Part shown: positions 35,144 to 46,432 of the stretch, piece after piece | How positions within the stretch are numbered: the stretch's first letter is position 1 | Layout of the letters: each line of letters starts with the position of its first letter | Source: Aralia elata | Lineage: Eukaryota; Streptophyta; Magnoliopsida; Apiales; Araliaceae | Reading direction: 5' to 3' | Assembly: GCA_034770075.1 (NCBI GenBank) | Contig: CM068382.1 | Span: 91,050,692-91,114,691 of the forward strand | Length of the DNA: 64,000 bases | Notes under the pieces: model-generated | What the model saw: only the letters and a program-made list of their open reading frames with translations | What the model was told of the DNA's origin: nothing | Database searches by the model: none | Translations under genes and position numbers: made by a program

Positions 35144-35965
35144 TGTTGGGGGAGAATCGGAGAGCCCGCTCGTCGCGTCTGCGTACACAAGGAACTAATA
35201 TACGTGTTTAGAACCCAATTTGACCCAAAAACTTAAGCCATTAGGTATTGGGCTCATTCATGTATATTAATCCTTCACACTTCGATGTGAGACTCCAATT
35301 CACTTGTGATATCCTAACAATCTCTCTCTCACAAGTGAGTTCATCATATCAAGAGCTCCTCCTCACTTGAACACTTCCCTTCAATCATTGCAATACCAAT
35401 TCTTGGCTAACCACTCTCGGTTTTCCCATCGAGAGTCAATTTCCATCAAGAATTGAACATCTTCTCTTTAATCATCGCATATCACCAATTCTCGGCTAAC
35501 CACTCTCGGAATCAATTATTGTCTGACCCATCAAGAATTAAACATCATCATCGAGAGCCCGTTGGGGACGACACTAACCCTTCATCGAGAATTTTAACAT
35601 CATCGCGTGTCTTTTGAAGAGATTATCCGGAATTTTAATTTTCGAACCACCATCGTGTATCTTTTGAAGAGGTTCACCAGCCCAGAATCAATCTTTTAAA
35701 ACTCTGATACCACCATCGTGTATCTTTTAAAGAGGTTCACTAACCCATGATCAATCTACCATAACTTTGATACCAGTTGTTGGGGGAGAACCAAAGAGCC
35801 TGAGTGTCGCGTCCAAGTACACAAAGCAATAACATATATGTTTGGAATCCAACTTAACCAAAAAGCTTAAGTCATTAGGTCCTTGTCCCATTCATGAATA
35901 TTAATCCTTCACAATTTTATTATTTATTCGATATAAAATTCCAACTCACTTGTGATATCCTAACA
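35144..35965 (-). mobile_element. TRIM 2, copy B
   Basis: LTRs 35144-35319 and 35778-35965 (TGTTGGGGGAGAA to ATCCTAACA on the plus strand). Next to the right LTR, on the minus strand, ACTGGTATCAAAG (35765-35777) is a near-perfect Met-tRNA primer site, so the element is on the minus strand. The 458-nt interior is non-coding. It abuts the end of TRIM 1. Copy C: 59297-60057. Confidence 0.78.
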
Positions 35966-36885
35966 ATTAAGTCAATGATTAGTTTTTTTAATTTTGCTGG
36001 CCAAATTGGGAAATAATGAAGGATAAGGAGCATGACAAGGAAGAAGCAGTAATTCAATGAGTTTGATATCTCAACATTTTCGGCAACCTTTTCTTGTTTC
36101 CAATGTTGGAGATAATGAAAGATGTGGAGGAGGAGGGATAGACTGAGATAATATGATACTGATTTATTTGTTTTTACATTATATCCGTATGTCATTATTT
36201 TTTGTAGTTGAAAATTAATAAAATAAAATAAAAAAGAGGCACATATTTACTTATTACTCCTCCATTTCAAAATTAAATGTGAATGTATTTAATTTTAGTT
36301 GATACAATTATTATAATTGTATAGTATATAACAAAAACTATAAATCAAAATATTTATTTCATTTTAAACTTTTATGAATTATACTAATATTAAAGTTTAA
36401 TATGTCATCGTTTGACCTCAAAAGTCAAATAATATAACTAATTTTAAAACTTAGAGAGTAATAAGAGAAGTGTTTGACAGTCAGATTTTGATCAAATAAT
36501 TCAATAATAATATAGTAACTTTAAAATGAGACTCTTATTTTGAGACAAAGTATGTAATTTGGTAAAATCTAAGGGAGGATAGTGTAGCTGTAAATATGGA
36601 ACTCTAGGCACATATTATTGGGCCTTGAAGGTGTGAGCCATAAACACCATCTCATCGGCCAAAATATTTTGCTTATAGATGGATTTCATCTGTTTCAGAA
36701 GGACAAAATTATTTTGGCTAAACTAGGTTTAAAGCCTTTACAACTTGCTTGTAAAGTCTTAAAGATGAGAATCTGGCCACAACCCAACTGTTTATGACTA
36801 TATATTTGTCAATTTTTTCTTAAAATATTATTTAACAATTATGATTAAAAAAATGCAATATTTCGTCCCGGATGTTATATAACAT
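35966..36885 (+). repeat. R3 repeat, copy B, with a Stowaway-like MITE
   Basis: Matches 60058-60959 end to end and 21926-22195 in part. Contains a 202-bp MITE at 36257-36458 flanked by TA (ends CTCCTCCATTTCAAAATTA and TAATTTTAAAACTTAGAGAG). The MITE is also in C (60345-60547), so it predates the B/C duplication. Confidence 0.78.
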
Positions 36886-37464
36886 ACGTGCGTATATTTT
36901 TAAAGTATTACGTTATTCATTTAATTTTCTCAAAGTATTTTTATTTAATATTGTTATTGACTTTCTCATGAGGAGGTCCTAGTTAGTTAGGAACCGAATG
37001 TTTAATTTTGGAGTTTCAAAAAACATAAGATAACAAAAATAAAAGTATAAATCTCATGACAGTCAACAACATATTAGTCCATAATTATATATTTAATTTG
37101 TTTTATTATTAAAAAGCTATAATACTTGGATGGAGACCTATTATTTTGGGAGTAAATCTATCTGCACCTCAACTCTACATACTCCTTCTCGATGCGCAGC
37201 TCATGAAGTCGTTTTGCATCACTTTTTTTTTAATTCCTTGCTATTTTGCAGTTTCAACACATCTCTCTCTCTCTCTCTTCTTTTCCCCAAATCCCCTCAT
37301 TCTAATTAACCCAAAATTAACCTCTCCTTCCTCTATATTTCTCATCGCCTCTATCAAATTTCCCCAAATCCCCGCATCTCTCTCTCTCGTTGCCTCTATC
37401 AAATTACTCACTCCTAGTACATGTGTCCCTTTTAGCCTCTTAACAAGAAGAACATCAAACAGTC

Positions 37465-37611
37465 ATGGCTGCCGAATCCTCAAGATCTAGTCCCTCTGTT
37501 GATTCCTACGTCAGAAGAGGGTTCGACTTAATTTTGTTAATACAGCCGAATCAAGCATCGGGTTATTTTTTAATTTTTTGTTTTTGTTGTGGGGATTTTG
37601 ATTTTTGTTAA
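37465..37611 (+). other. Short frame after a CT-rich leader inside the MULE
   Basis: A pyrimidine-rich region (37260-37440, repeated TCTCTCTC and CCCCAAATCCC) resembles a host 5' UTR. It is followed by ATG at 37465 and MAAESSRSSPSVDSYVRRGF, then 29 more codons to a stop. I do not recognise the protein. It may be the start of a captured gene and could go with the GIF-like exon at 38278-38480. Confidence 0.3.
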
Positions 37612-37790
37612 ATTGTTATGGGATTCTGTTTATTGGTGTCTGCATTTTAGTTTGAATTAGGTTCATCACATACAGAAGTAGTGACATCACTTGCATTGGC
37701 AAATATTAATTTGATGTATATAAATTTTAGTAATTTTACACATATGGGTAATCTGCCTTGTAAACTCTTGAATTTTCGTAAGTGCACCTG

Positions 37791-37797
<7 letters not shown>

Positions 37798-37824
<27 letters not shown>
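37798..37824. repeat. (AC)n microsatellite
   Basis: Thirteen uninterrupted AC units inside the MULE. Confidence 0.95.
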
Positions 37825-37825
<1 letters not shown>

Positions 37826-38277
37826 GCTTGTTGTGTATAAAGGTTTTTGAAGAAGAGGAAGGGAAAATGAGAAGGTGCCCTGCCCTGGTTTCAATTGTAG
37901 TGGTAGTAGAATGAACTTTTCAATTTTATTGAGAATGAGAAGGTGCCCTGGTTGCAATGAGAATGGGTTAATTTCCCTACTGATAAAAGGAGCAGCATTT
38001 GGAAAGCTTAGGCCACATGTTTTTGCAGTCTGATAGTGTTTTTGATAGTAGTTTTGGTAAAAAATAGTCCAACCCAGTAATTGAATTTAGGCTTATTTGG
38101 TAGATTTTTGTAGTTCTATTACTTGGTAATGACTTGATTTTCATGAGAATTTATGGATGTTCTGAAGATTTAATGGTTTGGTTTATTTGTTAGTTCTCAA
38201 ATTACATTCTTTTCTTAATGTTTGTGTGTTGATATCTTTTTTTTTTTGGTCTCTAGTAGTATCTCGCATTTTTTTTC

Positions 38278-38480
38278 GCTTCCATTCAAGGATAACAAAG
38301 TTGTGGCCACTCATAACAATTCTATGGTTTAGGTTGCAAAACCTGCTTGAGAAGAATTTGATGTGCTTGGCCGCAATTGCGAATTTGCCTTTCCGGCTTA
38401 ATGCCCCGAGGCCCCAAGATTAGCAACAACTGTTACTCCATTTTCAATAGCAGCAACAATAGCAAATTCATAGTCAAATG
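38278..38480 (+). pseudogene. Possible captured GIF/SS18-type exon
   Basis: One frame reads LQNLLEKNLMCLAAIANLP, close to the SSXT-domain motif of plant GRF-interacting factors (LQKNLMYLAAIADAQP). After a stop, the same frame becomes Gln-rich (QQLLLHFQ, stop, QQQ, stop, QIHSQM), as it is after the SSXT domain in that family. Stops and a short match make this tentative. Confidence 0.4.
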
Positions 38481-38729
38481 GGCTTTAAACCTAGTGCAAA
38501 CAATGGAATTTGCAACCTGGTGCAAATTCATCATTTTTTTTAAAGTTATTAGTTGGGATAACACGGACTTGAGCTATTAAGCTTTTGTATCATCGTTTTT
38601 TTTAGTTATCTGGGGTATGCCCCTTAAAAATATGTAAATCTTGATTATAATATTTATGAAATGAAATCATACCTATATATATATATATATGTATGTATGT
38701 ATATATATATATATATATAACAAAAAAAA

Positions 38730-40976
38730 TCATACGTTATTTATATTCTTTGTGTTTCTTGATTCAAACTTATTTTTACCTTTTTGTTGTCCCTTTTGTT
38801 TGAATTTCTTCGAAACTTGTTCCACCTTACCTACCTTCCTTTTACTAGGAGGACGCCATTTGCATCGGTTCTTTTTTGGTGAAAATAATTTCTGGTTTTC
38901 ATTTGGGCCGTCATTTTCATATCCACTCGCGTTTAACTTTTGAGTAGGTTGACTTTTTTCATAAATTTTATCCCCTGTATTCCAATCCACCTTTAGTTCA
39001 AGAAGCCGATCTACAAGTTGGTCACATCTTTTTTGAGTGTCACGTGCAATGTCCGCAACGTCGAAAAAAATATTGCACACCTTGTCATATCTTTGTCCCG
39101 GTTCCGTGTCTTTCTAAACATTATAAGTGACTTTAGCTTTAGTATGACGTCGTTTTATGTCCTTTCGCCACCTCCTCAAAATGTATTTCGTTGGAACGGT
39201 AAATATAAACCTTTCAAAATGAAGTACCTTAACTATATGCTTACATAAAATTCCTCGAAATTCAAATAATTTACAATTACACTTCACATTAAATTCAAAT
39301 TCATCTTCACTTTCAATGAAGCAAACTTTAAAGTTCACAATTTTTGGGCGATCTTTTTTTTCTCCATAGTAACAAAGTTGTTTCACTTTGTAATGAAATA
39401 TTTTATCATGAGATTCTACAAACCTTGAATCACAATACATTCCTCCATCTGTCACTTCTGTTTGAAACTCTATAAACTTAGAATTTGTATAAACCTCTTG
39501 GAATTGTTTTTCAATGGCATGATGTGTAATACAAGGTACATGTGAAGTCAAAGAATGAGAGTCCGCTGCTATTTCTTTTTCCACTTTACTCCTTAACGCA
39601 TTATCATATTGGTCCACAAATTCTTTCAACGAAGTTTTTGCATTGACAAATCCATCGAAAACAACATTCATGCTTTCATTTCTTTGTGTCATAGACATTC
39701 CAGCCCAAAAACAATCTTTGACAAAACAAAGAACCCACCGATGTCTTTCATTATACAATCCTTCCAACCACTCATTAATCTCAAGATCATAATTTTCTAT
39801 CATTGTCTTCCATTCACATTCCAAAGCATCTACATTCAAAGAATCATAAACAACATTATGTAACGTAAATTTAATTGATTCATAATGCTCATACCCTTTT
39901 AATTTTTCAAGAACCTTCTTCATTATATGCCACAAACACCATTGGTGGCGAGCATTGGGAAAAACTATCTCAATTGCATTTTTCATCGCTTTGTCTTGAT
40001 CGGTGATATTGGCGTATAGAACTTTTCTAGACATGGAAGAAAGCCACGCATCAAACAACCAAACAAAATTGTTAGTATCTTCATTCGATATCAAGCCACA
40101 ACTAAGTAGTATGGATTGTCCATGATGGTTAACTCCAACAAAAGGAGCAAATGACATATCATATTTATTAGTCAAATAGGTGGTGTCAAATGTAATGACA
40201 TCACCAAACTCCACATACGCAGCTCTAGACCTCGAATCCGCCCAAAATAAATTTTTGATCCGATTTTTCTCATCTGAGTCTTTCACATAGAAAAAGTTAG
40301 AATCCATTGCTTGAACTTTAGCAAAATAACTTTGAAGTGCACTAGCATCACCCTCAGCAAGCCTTAGATTTTAAAATTTTTCCATATAATTTTCACAATC
40401 TTTCTTTAAACAAGGCATTTCATTTTCTCTATACTCAATTATAAGTGAATTATAACTTTTATTCATTGGTATCCCAACATCATTGTTTAACTCAAGTCTC
40501 CTCTTTATATACGGGGTCACATGTCGATTACACCAGTGAAAGCGAGACTTATTTAGACTTAAACCATGATTATGTGCAAGCTCCAAAGTGGTTATACCCC
40601 ATTTTTCATCATTCAATAACTTGACACAAATCTTAGTCGTATAACCTGCTTTAATAACTGGATACAGTTTTAGAGTAATCTTTGAATTTTTCTTTCGCTC
40701 TCTAAATTTGTGACATACAACTGTGAAATATGTAACCACTCCGTCTAATTTTTTAGAACTTCTTTTAATCACTCCAAATCCTTGTTGAATACCATATTTC
40801 CTATAGTATTCATAAACCTCATCAACATTGTCAAACACCATATGTAACTTGGGCTCATCCACTATTTGATTATTCTATTTTCCATTCTCTTCTACTTCAT
40901 CATCCCTTTCGTTGTTAGACGGATTATTTACGCCAATATCCATATTCGTAGAGCTAATATCTATTTCTGGTTCCAT
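38730..40976 (-). pseudogene. FAR1/MULE transposase, one frame with three stops
   Basis: From ATG at 40976 (MEPEIDISSTNMD) to TAA at 38730 the whole 749-codon gene stays in one frame, interrupted only by TAG 40875-40877, TAA 40371-40373 and TAG 39114-39116. Domains: FAR1 zinc DNA-binding (FDNVDEVYEYYRKYGIQQGF ... LAHNH, about residues 45-140); MULE DDE domain (DVITFDTTYLTNKY, ANITDQDKAMKNAI, FPNARHQWCLWHIMKK); SWIM zinc finger (CNCKLFEFRGILCKHIVKVL); a Lys-rich tail (KWRPPSKRKVGK). This is the architecture of domesticated FHY3/FAR1 factors, but here it sits between MULE inverted repeats. It would cut and paste the element if the stops were not there. Confidence 0.93.
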
Positions 40977-41701
40977 TGGTAGAACTTGCACACTGTTAAA
41001 CTGAATAAGAAATGAATAACAAATGAATATTTCATATTTAAATATTGAGTATCAACTAGATAACACCATTTTCATCTTAATACACAAATAAGAAATTAAC
41101 TACCAAACACTTTTAATACTTTTGGTTGTGAATGAAACACTTTCAATACTTCATTCCAATAAGTGTTTGTTTCAATTGTGTCAATACCAATAGCCCAATA
41201 TCACTGCAAACCACTTTTATCCCAACACAACTTCAAAAAAAAAAAAATTGATTGAAACCATACTATATTAATGGAGCACAAGAAGAAGGAAAAAAAACCG
41301 ATTATGCACATGATTTAACAAGTAAATCCTAACGATAAACATTAAAACCTTAAACTCAGAAGGTGGAATAGAGGTAGTACCATGAATAACAGCAAACCGA
41401 AGGTGAAGTGAAATAGTATCAGCTCTCAACTGATGACGAAGAACACAAGTGAAGCTCAATAGAGCGAAGATGATGAATTCAGTTGGGAGGAAATCTGAAG
41501 TCTTGGTGCTCAAATGTCCTGCTGCTCAAAGGAGGGGGCTTTTGTTGCGACGAAAATTTGAAAGAGGGTTTTGCTCCTGCTGCTGATTTGTTTAAGGAAA
41601 GACCAAAGAATTAAAAAAAAAAGTGATGCAAAACGACTTCATGAGCTGCGTATCAGGGAGTATGTAGAATTGAAGTGCGTACAGATTTACTCTTATTTTG
41701 G

Positions 41702-42092
41702 AAGTGAACTGATATACTTAAATATTTTAATAATTTTATTTTTTTTCCCAAAAACTATACCTGGACCTGATTTTTGTGTAGACCCTGTAAGCCCACGGGT
41801 TAAGTTTCATCTGTTTATAATAAGCCTGAACCAACTTATTTGAGATAAGCCCAATATAATTATTTATTTTGTGGCTTGACCCAATTCGTCTCACTCCATC
41901 ATTAAATTAGTTAGTATGACTTATGAGCAATGCTATTCGTGTGGACCGGGCATGAACTTGGTAAAAACAGTGACACGACAAATAAATATGATAAAATTTG
42001 GAGGACTTCTAATTCATAATTCATGAATTATATCTCTGTTCTGATTTTAAATCATTTGAATTTGGTTACAAAAGTTTCTCATATTTTGTGAA

Positions 42093-42145
<53 letters not shown>

Positions 42146-42446
42146 TCAAGCAGTTATTATTAATTTTTTCATCGCAATTTTTTGGATAAATATGTGGTAA
42201 AGTTATAAGATGATCTAAAAAAATACTATTGTCTATTGAGACAATTCATTGAATCTTGATACACTATAATTTGATCCAAACTATCAAGTCAATCACTAAC
42301 CTTACATAGAATATATGGTATTCTTTTCGTTCTAAAATTAGAGATACAATTTGACTTTTAAGGTCAAACAACGGTATATTAAACTTCAAAATAAGTATGA
42401 CTAATAAAAGTTTAGAATGATATAAATTTTACGATTAATGATTAGC
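41702..42446. other. Intergenic, with (AT)n tract and MITE end
   Basis: No gene. (AT)n at 42097-42143. A Stowaway-like sequence (TTCTAAAATTAGAGATACA, 42331) shows only one end. Confidence 0.6.
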
Positions 42447-43950
42447 TTAACTGATTCTATATTTTGTAATTTTATTGGTAAAAGCAGTCTGCTCACATGA
42501 TCATGTTTGTAATTTGTGACATTGATTAATCTATCAGATTCTATTTTTCATTTTTAAATTTCTTTCATTTTATTTTGTATATATCCTTGGCTAAGTTGAT
42601 AATTGAAATTTAAAGGTACAACAATATTTTGTAATGTTTTTTCTAATTATTTTGTACATACCCTTTGTCTTGTGTGAGTTTACTTCCTACTTATTATGAG
42701 AATTTATTTTCTACTCATTGTGAAATTTATGATTTCATTTCCATATTATGATTGAGGTCACAATTCTTGAAGTTTTTTTTTAAAAAAAATTTATATTTGT
42801 ACCGGTATGTCTCCAAAGTGGAGACGTTAAAAAATAAAAATAAAATAAAGACTAACAGTTATGATAATAGTTTTTGAAACAATAATTTGTTATGATATTA
42901 TTAATCCGTCCACTTTTTTAGTTTAATATGGGAGTGAGCGAGAGTGTGGGGTTGTCACTGAGAATGTTATGCATGTTTTGAGAGATTGCTCGAAGGCTAA
43001 AATGATTTGAAACATGTATATCTCATCGCCAAATGATCCTGGTTTCTTTTCCATGCCAGCCCCTGAATGGGTGATAACCTTTCTTAACCCCAAGGTGGGA
43101 TGTCATATTTCTTTCGACAAAGGCTATCTTATCTTCATTGCTATTTTGTGGACCATCTGGAAAAATCGAAATAAAGAGGCAATTGAAAACATTTGTTCCA
43201 GTCAATTTGAGACTAGCCATGAAATTTCTTATCTCCTTTTTGATCTTGAGATTACCTTTCCTTCTGTGCTTAAAATTCCTACTGTTTTCTACTCATTTTT
43301 GTATGACTTGGAAAGGGCCTCTTACGGGCTGGCTGAAGCTCAACACCGATGCCAGTGTTAAGCTCTGCCTGGACTCCATTAGGGATGAAAGATAGGAATG
43401 GGTCAGCGATTTTTATGGCAGAACTGAATTTTGTAGTATACTTACGGTGGAGTTGTGGGCTATGCGTGAGGGCATGCTATTAGCACGGGATAGAAGGATT
43501 CCCTAACTGGAAATTGAAACCGACTTTGCCATGGCTGTTAGCTTAATTAAGGAAAGAAATGTGACAAATCACCTTGATGAGGCACTGATTATGGACTGCA
43601 GGAAGCTACTTTTGAACCCTTGAAATCCTGTGATCATGCATACCCGTAGGCAAGGCAATAGATGTGTTGATGCCCTTGCACTGATTGAGCACAATTAATA
43701 GTTAGTTGTAATGCTCTTCCTTTTAATTCCCTAGTTGTGCTAGTGGATGATTGTAAGAATATTTCTATTTCTATCTAGTTCGGCATGTTGGCAAAAAAAA
43801 AAAAAAAAAAGAAACCCTGAAAGCTTATGTTTCTTTCTTATCTTATTGCACTTTTATCATTTTTTTTCTCACAAGATATGTGACCTTGCTTGATATCTTC
43901 TAGTCAGTTTTCAAAAGATCAGTTGTATATGTCTATTGCATGTTTTTTAT
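42447..43950 (+). repeat. Segmental duplication D1, copy 2
   Basis: Direct copy of 955-3030 without the hAT element. The site GCAGGAAGC (43598-43606) is the empty site. Confidence 0.85.
42930..43790 (+). pseudogene. LINE remnant, copy 2
   Basis: Same zf-RVT and RNase H remnant as at 1455-2850: WTIWKNRNKEAIENICSSQF, GWLKLNTDASVKLC, VELWAMREGMLLA, HTRRQGNRCVDALALI. Extra stops are private to this copy (TGA at 43008-43010, TAG at 43393-43395). Poly(A) tract at 43793-43811. Confidence 0.8.
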
Positions 43951-44036
43951 TTGGTTTTCTAGTTCTTCCACCTGGCTGTCTGGCTGTGGTCAGGTGGGTT
44001 CCAAGAGAACAATGGATTATGCCCGGTCGAAAAGTC

Positions 44037-44216
44037 TAATGCTACGTTTGGATTGAAGTAATGGAATGATGAGTGGAATGATTCATTCCATTCTAGTTGG
44101 AATGAGTTATTCCATATGTTCTCTCTCCCTCAAGGAACCAAACACAATTTTTTTCATTTCATAGGAACGAGTCATTCCATTCTACTTTCTATTCCACCAA
44201 TCCAAACGTAGCATAA
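44037..44216. mobile_element. Harbinger/Tourist-like MITE
   Basis: Element 44040-44213 (174 bp), ends TGCTACGTTTGGATTG and CAATCCAAACGTAGCA (perfect 16-bp inverted repeat), flanked by TAA (44037-44039 and 44214-44216). Interior is built around GGAATGAGTTATTCCA-type palindromes. A 3-bp TWA duplication suits PIF/Harbinger. Confidence 0.85.
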
Positions 44217-45830
44217 ATCGTAAAACAATATTTTTTTTTTGTCATATTGTCATAGTAAGCATTTTGTTGAAGTGGAATGTTCTTTTATTCCATTGGACCT
44301 TTAATTCAATTATAATTGATTCACATGAGGTTTGATTAGTCCCCCTATCAAATGAATGATAATAACTACATTTCGAGTAAAATGAAAAATAAGTAGGATT
44401 TAAATAGAAGGGATCCAAATCTTTTAGGAATAAAGTATTTACCAACTAACACAGAGAGTTGCAATCGTTTTTGAAATTTTAACTAGTGTAAGTTGTTACT
44501 TAGGCAGAGGAGCTTTTTCTACAATTTGAACTATTGTATTTTGAGTATTTATTCAAGTTAGTGGCTTACTGGCTTACAGAGACGGATTGTTCAGTCATTC
44601 ATGATTTGTTTTCAAATTATAAATTATAATATTTTTTTTACTTAAAACCCATGATAATTTTAATTAATGTGATTGATTGTATTTTAATTATGATAATCTT
44701 CACTTCTGAGTTTTCAACTTTTTAAAGTTTAGCTAGTCTCAACCTGTAAGGTGAACCGAAAATAACTTTTAAATATCACTAAAAAAATGTTCAAGGAAAT
44801 GAAAATTATTATTTAGTAGATACAATTGCCAATAGATTAATTTAAGATAACAATTTTTTAGACTTTATAAAAGAAACAAAAGTTTAGGTATATCTAGATC
44901 ACTATGTCACCAAAGCAGTCTTTAAGCCCACAAAATATAGAGCCCTTACTCCGTTTTAAAATACAAAATAATTATTAACTTCAGTATGCTCAACATTAAC
45001 ATTAATTTGTTTTGTTAATAGTGTTAAATGTGACTACTCGTTTAACAGTTTAGTGCAAAAATTAAAAAATTTAAGTAAAAAATTACAACCTCATTTATTT
45101 ATTTATTGAATAATAATGCTATTTATGAATTACAATAATATATATTTAACAAAAGCAAGATAACATGCTTAGAAAAATAACTAAAAGAAATAAAAACTAA
45201 ATATTTAAGATAAATTATAATTCCATATCATATTTATTTTCTTATTATTTTGAATAATCAAGTCTAATCGTGTTAAACGTCCGAAGTTGTTGATAATTTA
45301 TGTCTGACATATTTAAATTTTATTTTATATAACTTATTTATGATACATATATTATTTATACTCAAAGTCTCAATACTAATCCTTTTATTTTGTTACGTGT
45401 TGGTGTCTGTCTTGCCGTATTAAAAATTACCGCCCCTAATCATGTTGGTCTACCTAGCTAGTCCCCTCTAGTGTTTCTTTTCCCAATCTAATGCCAAATT
45501 GGATCGAATTGGTTCAGGTGATCCATTCCATAAAAAATGACTAAAGTTTAAATTAATTTAATAATATCATATCCATAAAGCTTATGATGAACTCCCATAA
45601 CATACTATCCATAAAGCTCAATCTGATAAACTTATATTGCATAATCTATAGGGTTCTTGGTCTCTTGGTGTTCTCATTTTATCATCTCAATTATATCCTC
45701 TATTTTTAAATAATTTTTTTTATGTAAGTGCCAATTTGATCTTTTAAATAAAACTCATTTCTAACTTTCAAAATATCCATTATTAATTCTTTTTTGTGTT
45801 ACTCCATTTTTGTGTTAAAAATTAGATATA
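44217..45830. other. Intergenic AT-rich DNA
   Basis: No gene or repeat that I can define. Confidence 0.5.
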
Positions 45831-46083
45831 TACTTTATCTGTTCCAAAATTAGAGATATATTTTATTTTTTAGTCGGTTTCAAATTAAAAATATATTTTT
45901 ATTTTAAGACTATAAAGTTACATGATATTCTTAATTTGTCATTACTTTTTAATTATCATTTTCAATATCAAACTGTCACAAATGAATTACTAGCTAATAC
46001 TAAGGCTATATTTGAAAACATAAAATCATCCTTAAAAGTTATTATTTTACAAATGTATCTTTAATTTTAGAACGGATAAAATA
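45831..46083. mobile_element. Stowaway-like MITE
   Basis: Element 45833-46081 (249 bp), ends CTTTATCTGTTCCAAAATTA and TAATTTTAGAACGGATAAAA, flanked by TA. Confidence 0.75.
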
Positions 46084-46432
46084 TATTTTCTTAGTTCATT
46101 TTAAACTTACGCGTACATTTTATTATTACTTTATAATATAATATAAAGAACATAGTTCCTAACATTCCATCTCTCCTATTTTTTCTTCTTGAATATTTAA
46201 TATTTTCGTCAAAAAGTCATTCTATTTCCTAATGCATGATGTATATACATATATATATCATCTCTAGGCTAACTGCGCGAGTCTTCTGTGAGAGATGCTA
46301 ACGTAAAGCGTTATTAATTTGTATGTGAAAGTATTGTGTTTAGATCCTCTTGAATAGGTAGAAGAACGATAGATAGAGCGAGCGAGCGAGAGGCATTGAA
46401 CCCTAAGAAGAAAAATAGAGAGAAAGAGAGAC

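Larger units (their letters stand above)
22345..36885 (+). repeat. Segmental copy B (direct partner 46290-60959)
   Basis: Order: NRX-like pseudogene, TIR element, TTTCCATTATTTGG block, AAACATTGGTTGTGG block (28009), AACACTAGCC block, TRIM 1, TRIM 2, R3 with MITE. The same order in the same orientation is at 46290-60959. B-specific: element X (26740-27757), the 27826-27990 tandem duplication, the CACTA element. C-specific insertions are listed separately. The end is at CGTCCCGGAT, where C has a gypsy LTR. Confidence 0.85.
37141..41701 (-). mobile_element. Mutator-like element (FAR1 clade), nearly intact
   Basis: Element 37150-41692 (4543 bp) with perfect 9-bp duplication TTATTTTGG at 37141-37149 and 41693-41701. 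Terminal inverted repeats of about 85 bp start GAGTAAATCT on both sides and include GCAGCTCATGAAGTCG and TTTTGCATCACTTTTTTTTT. The minus strand carries a FAR1-type transposase (38730-40976). The non-transposase half, 37240-38700, holds a CT-rich leader-like region and a possible captured host exon. Confidence 0.95.

Noticed and set aside
35920..36195. Minus-strand frame in R3 as a conserved gene (also 60087-60338)
   Set aside because: Frames diverge by frameshift between the copies and begin in the MITE-side flank; no domain recognised.
37146..37490. 114-codon frame at the MULE left end
   Set aside because: It begins in the target duplication and runs through the inverted repeat and a CT-rich leader; a chance frame.
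38689..39863. Plus-strand frames opposite the FAR1 transposase
   Set aside because: Shadows of the minus-strand transposase, which has clear domains.
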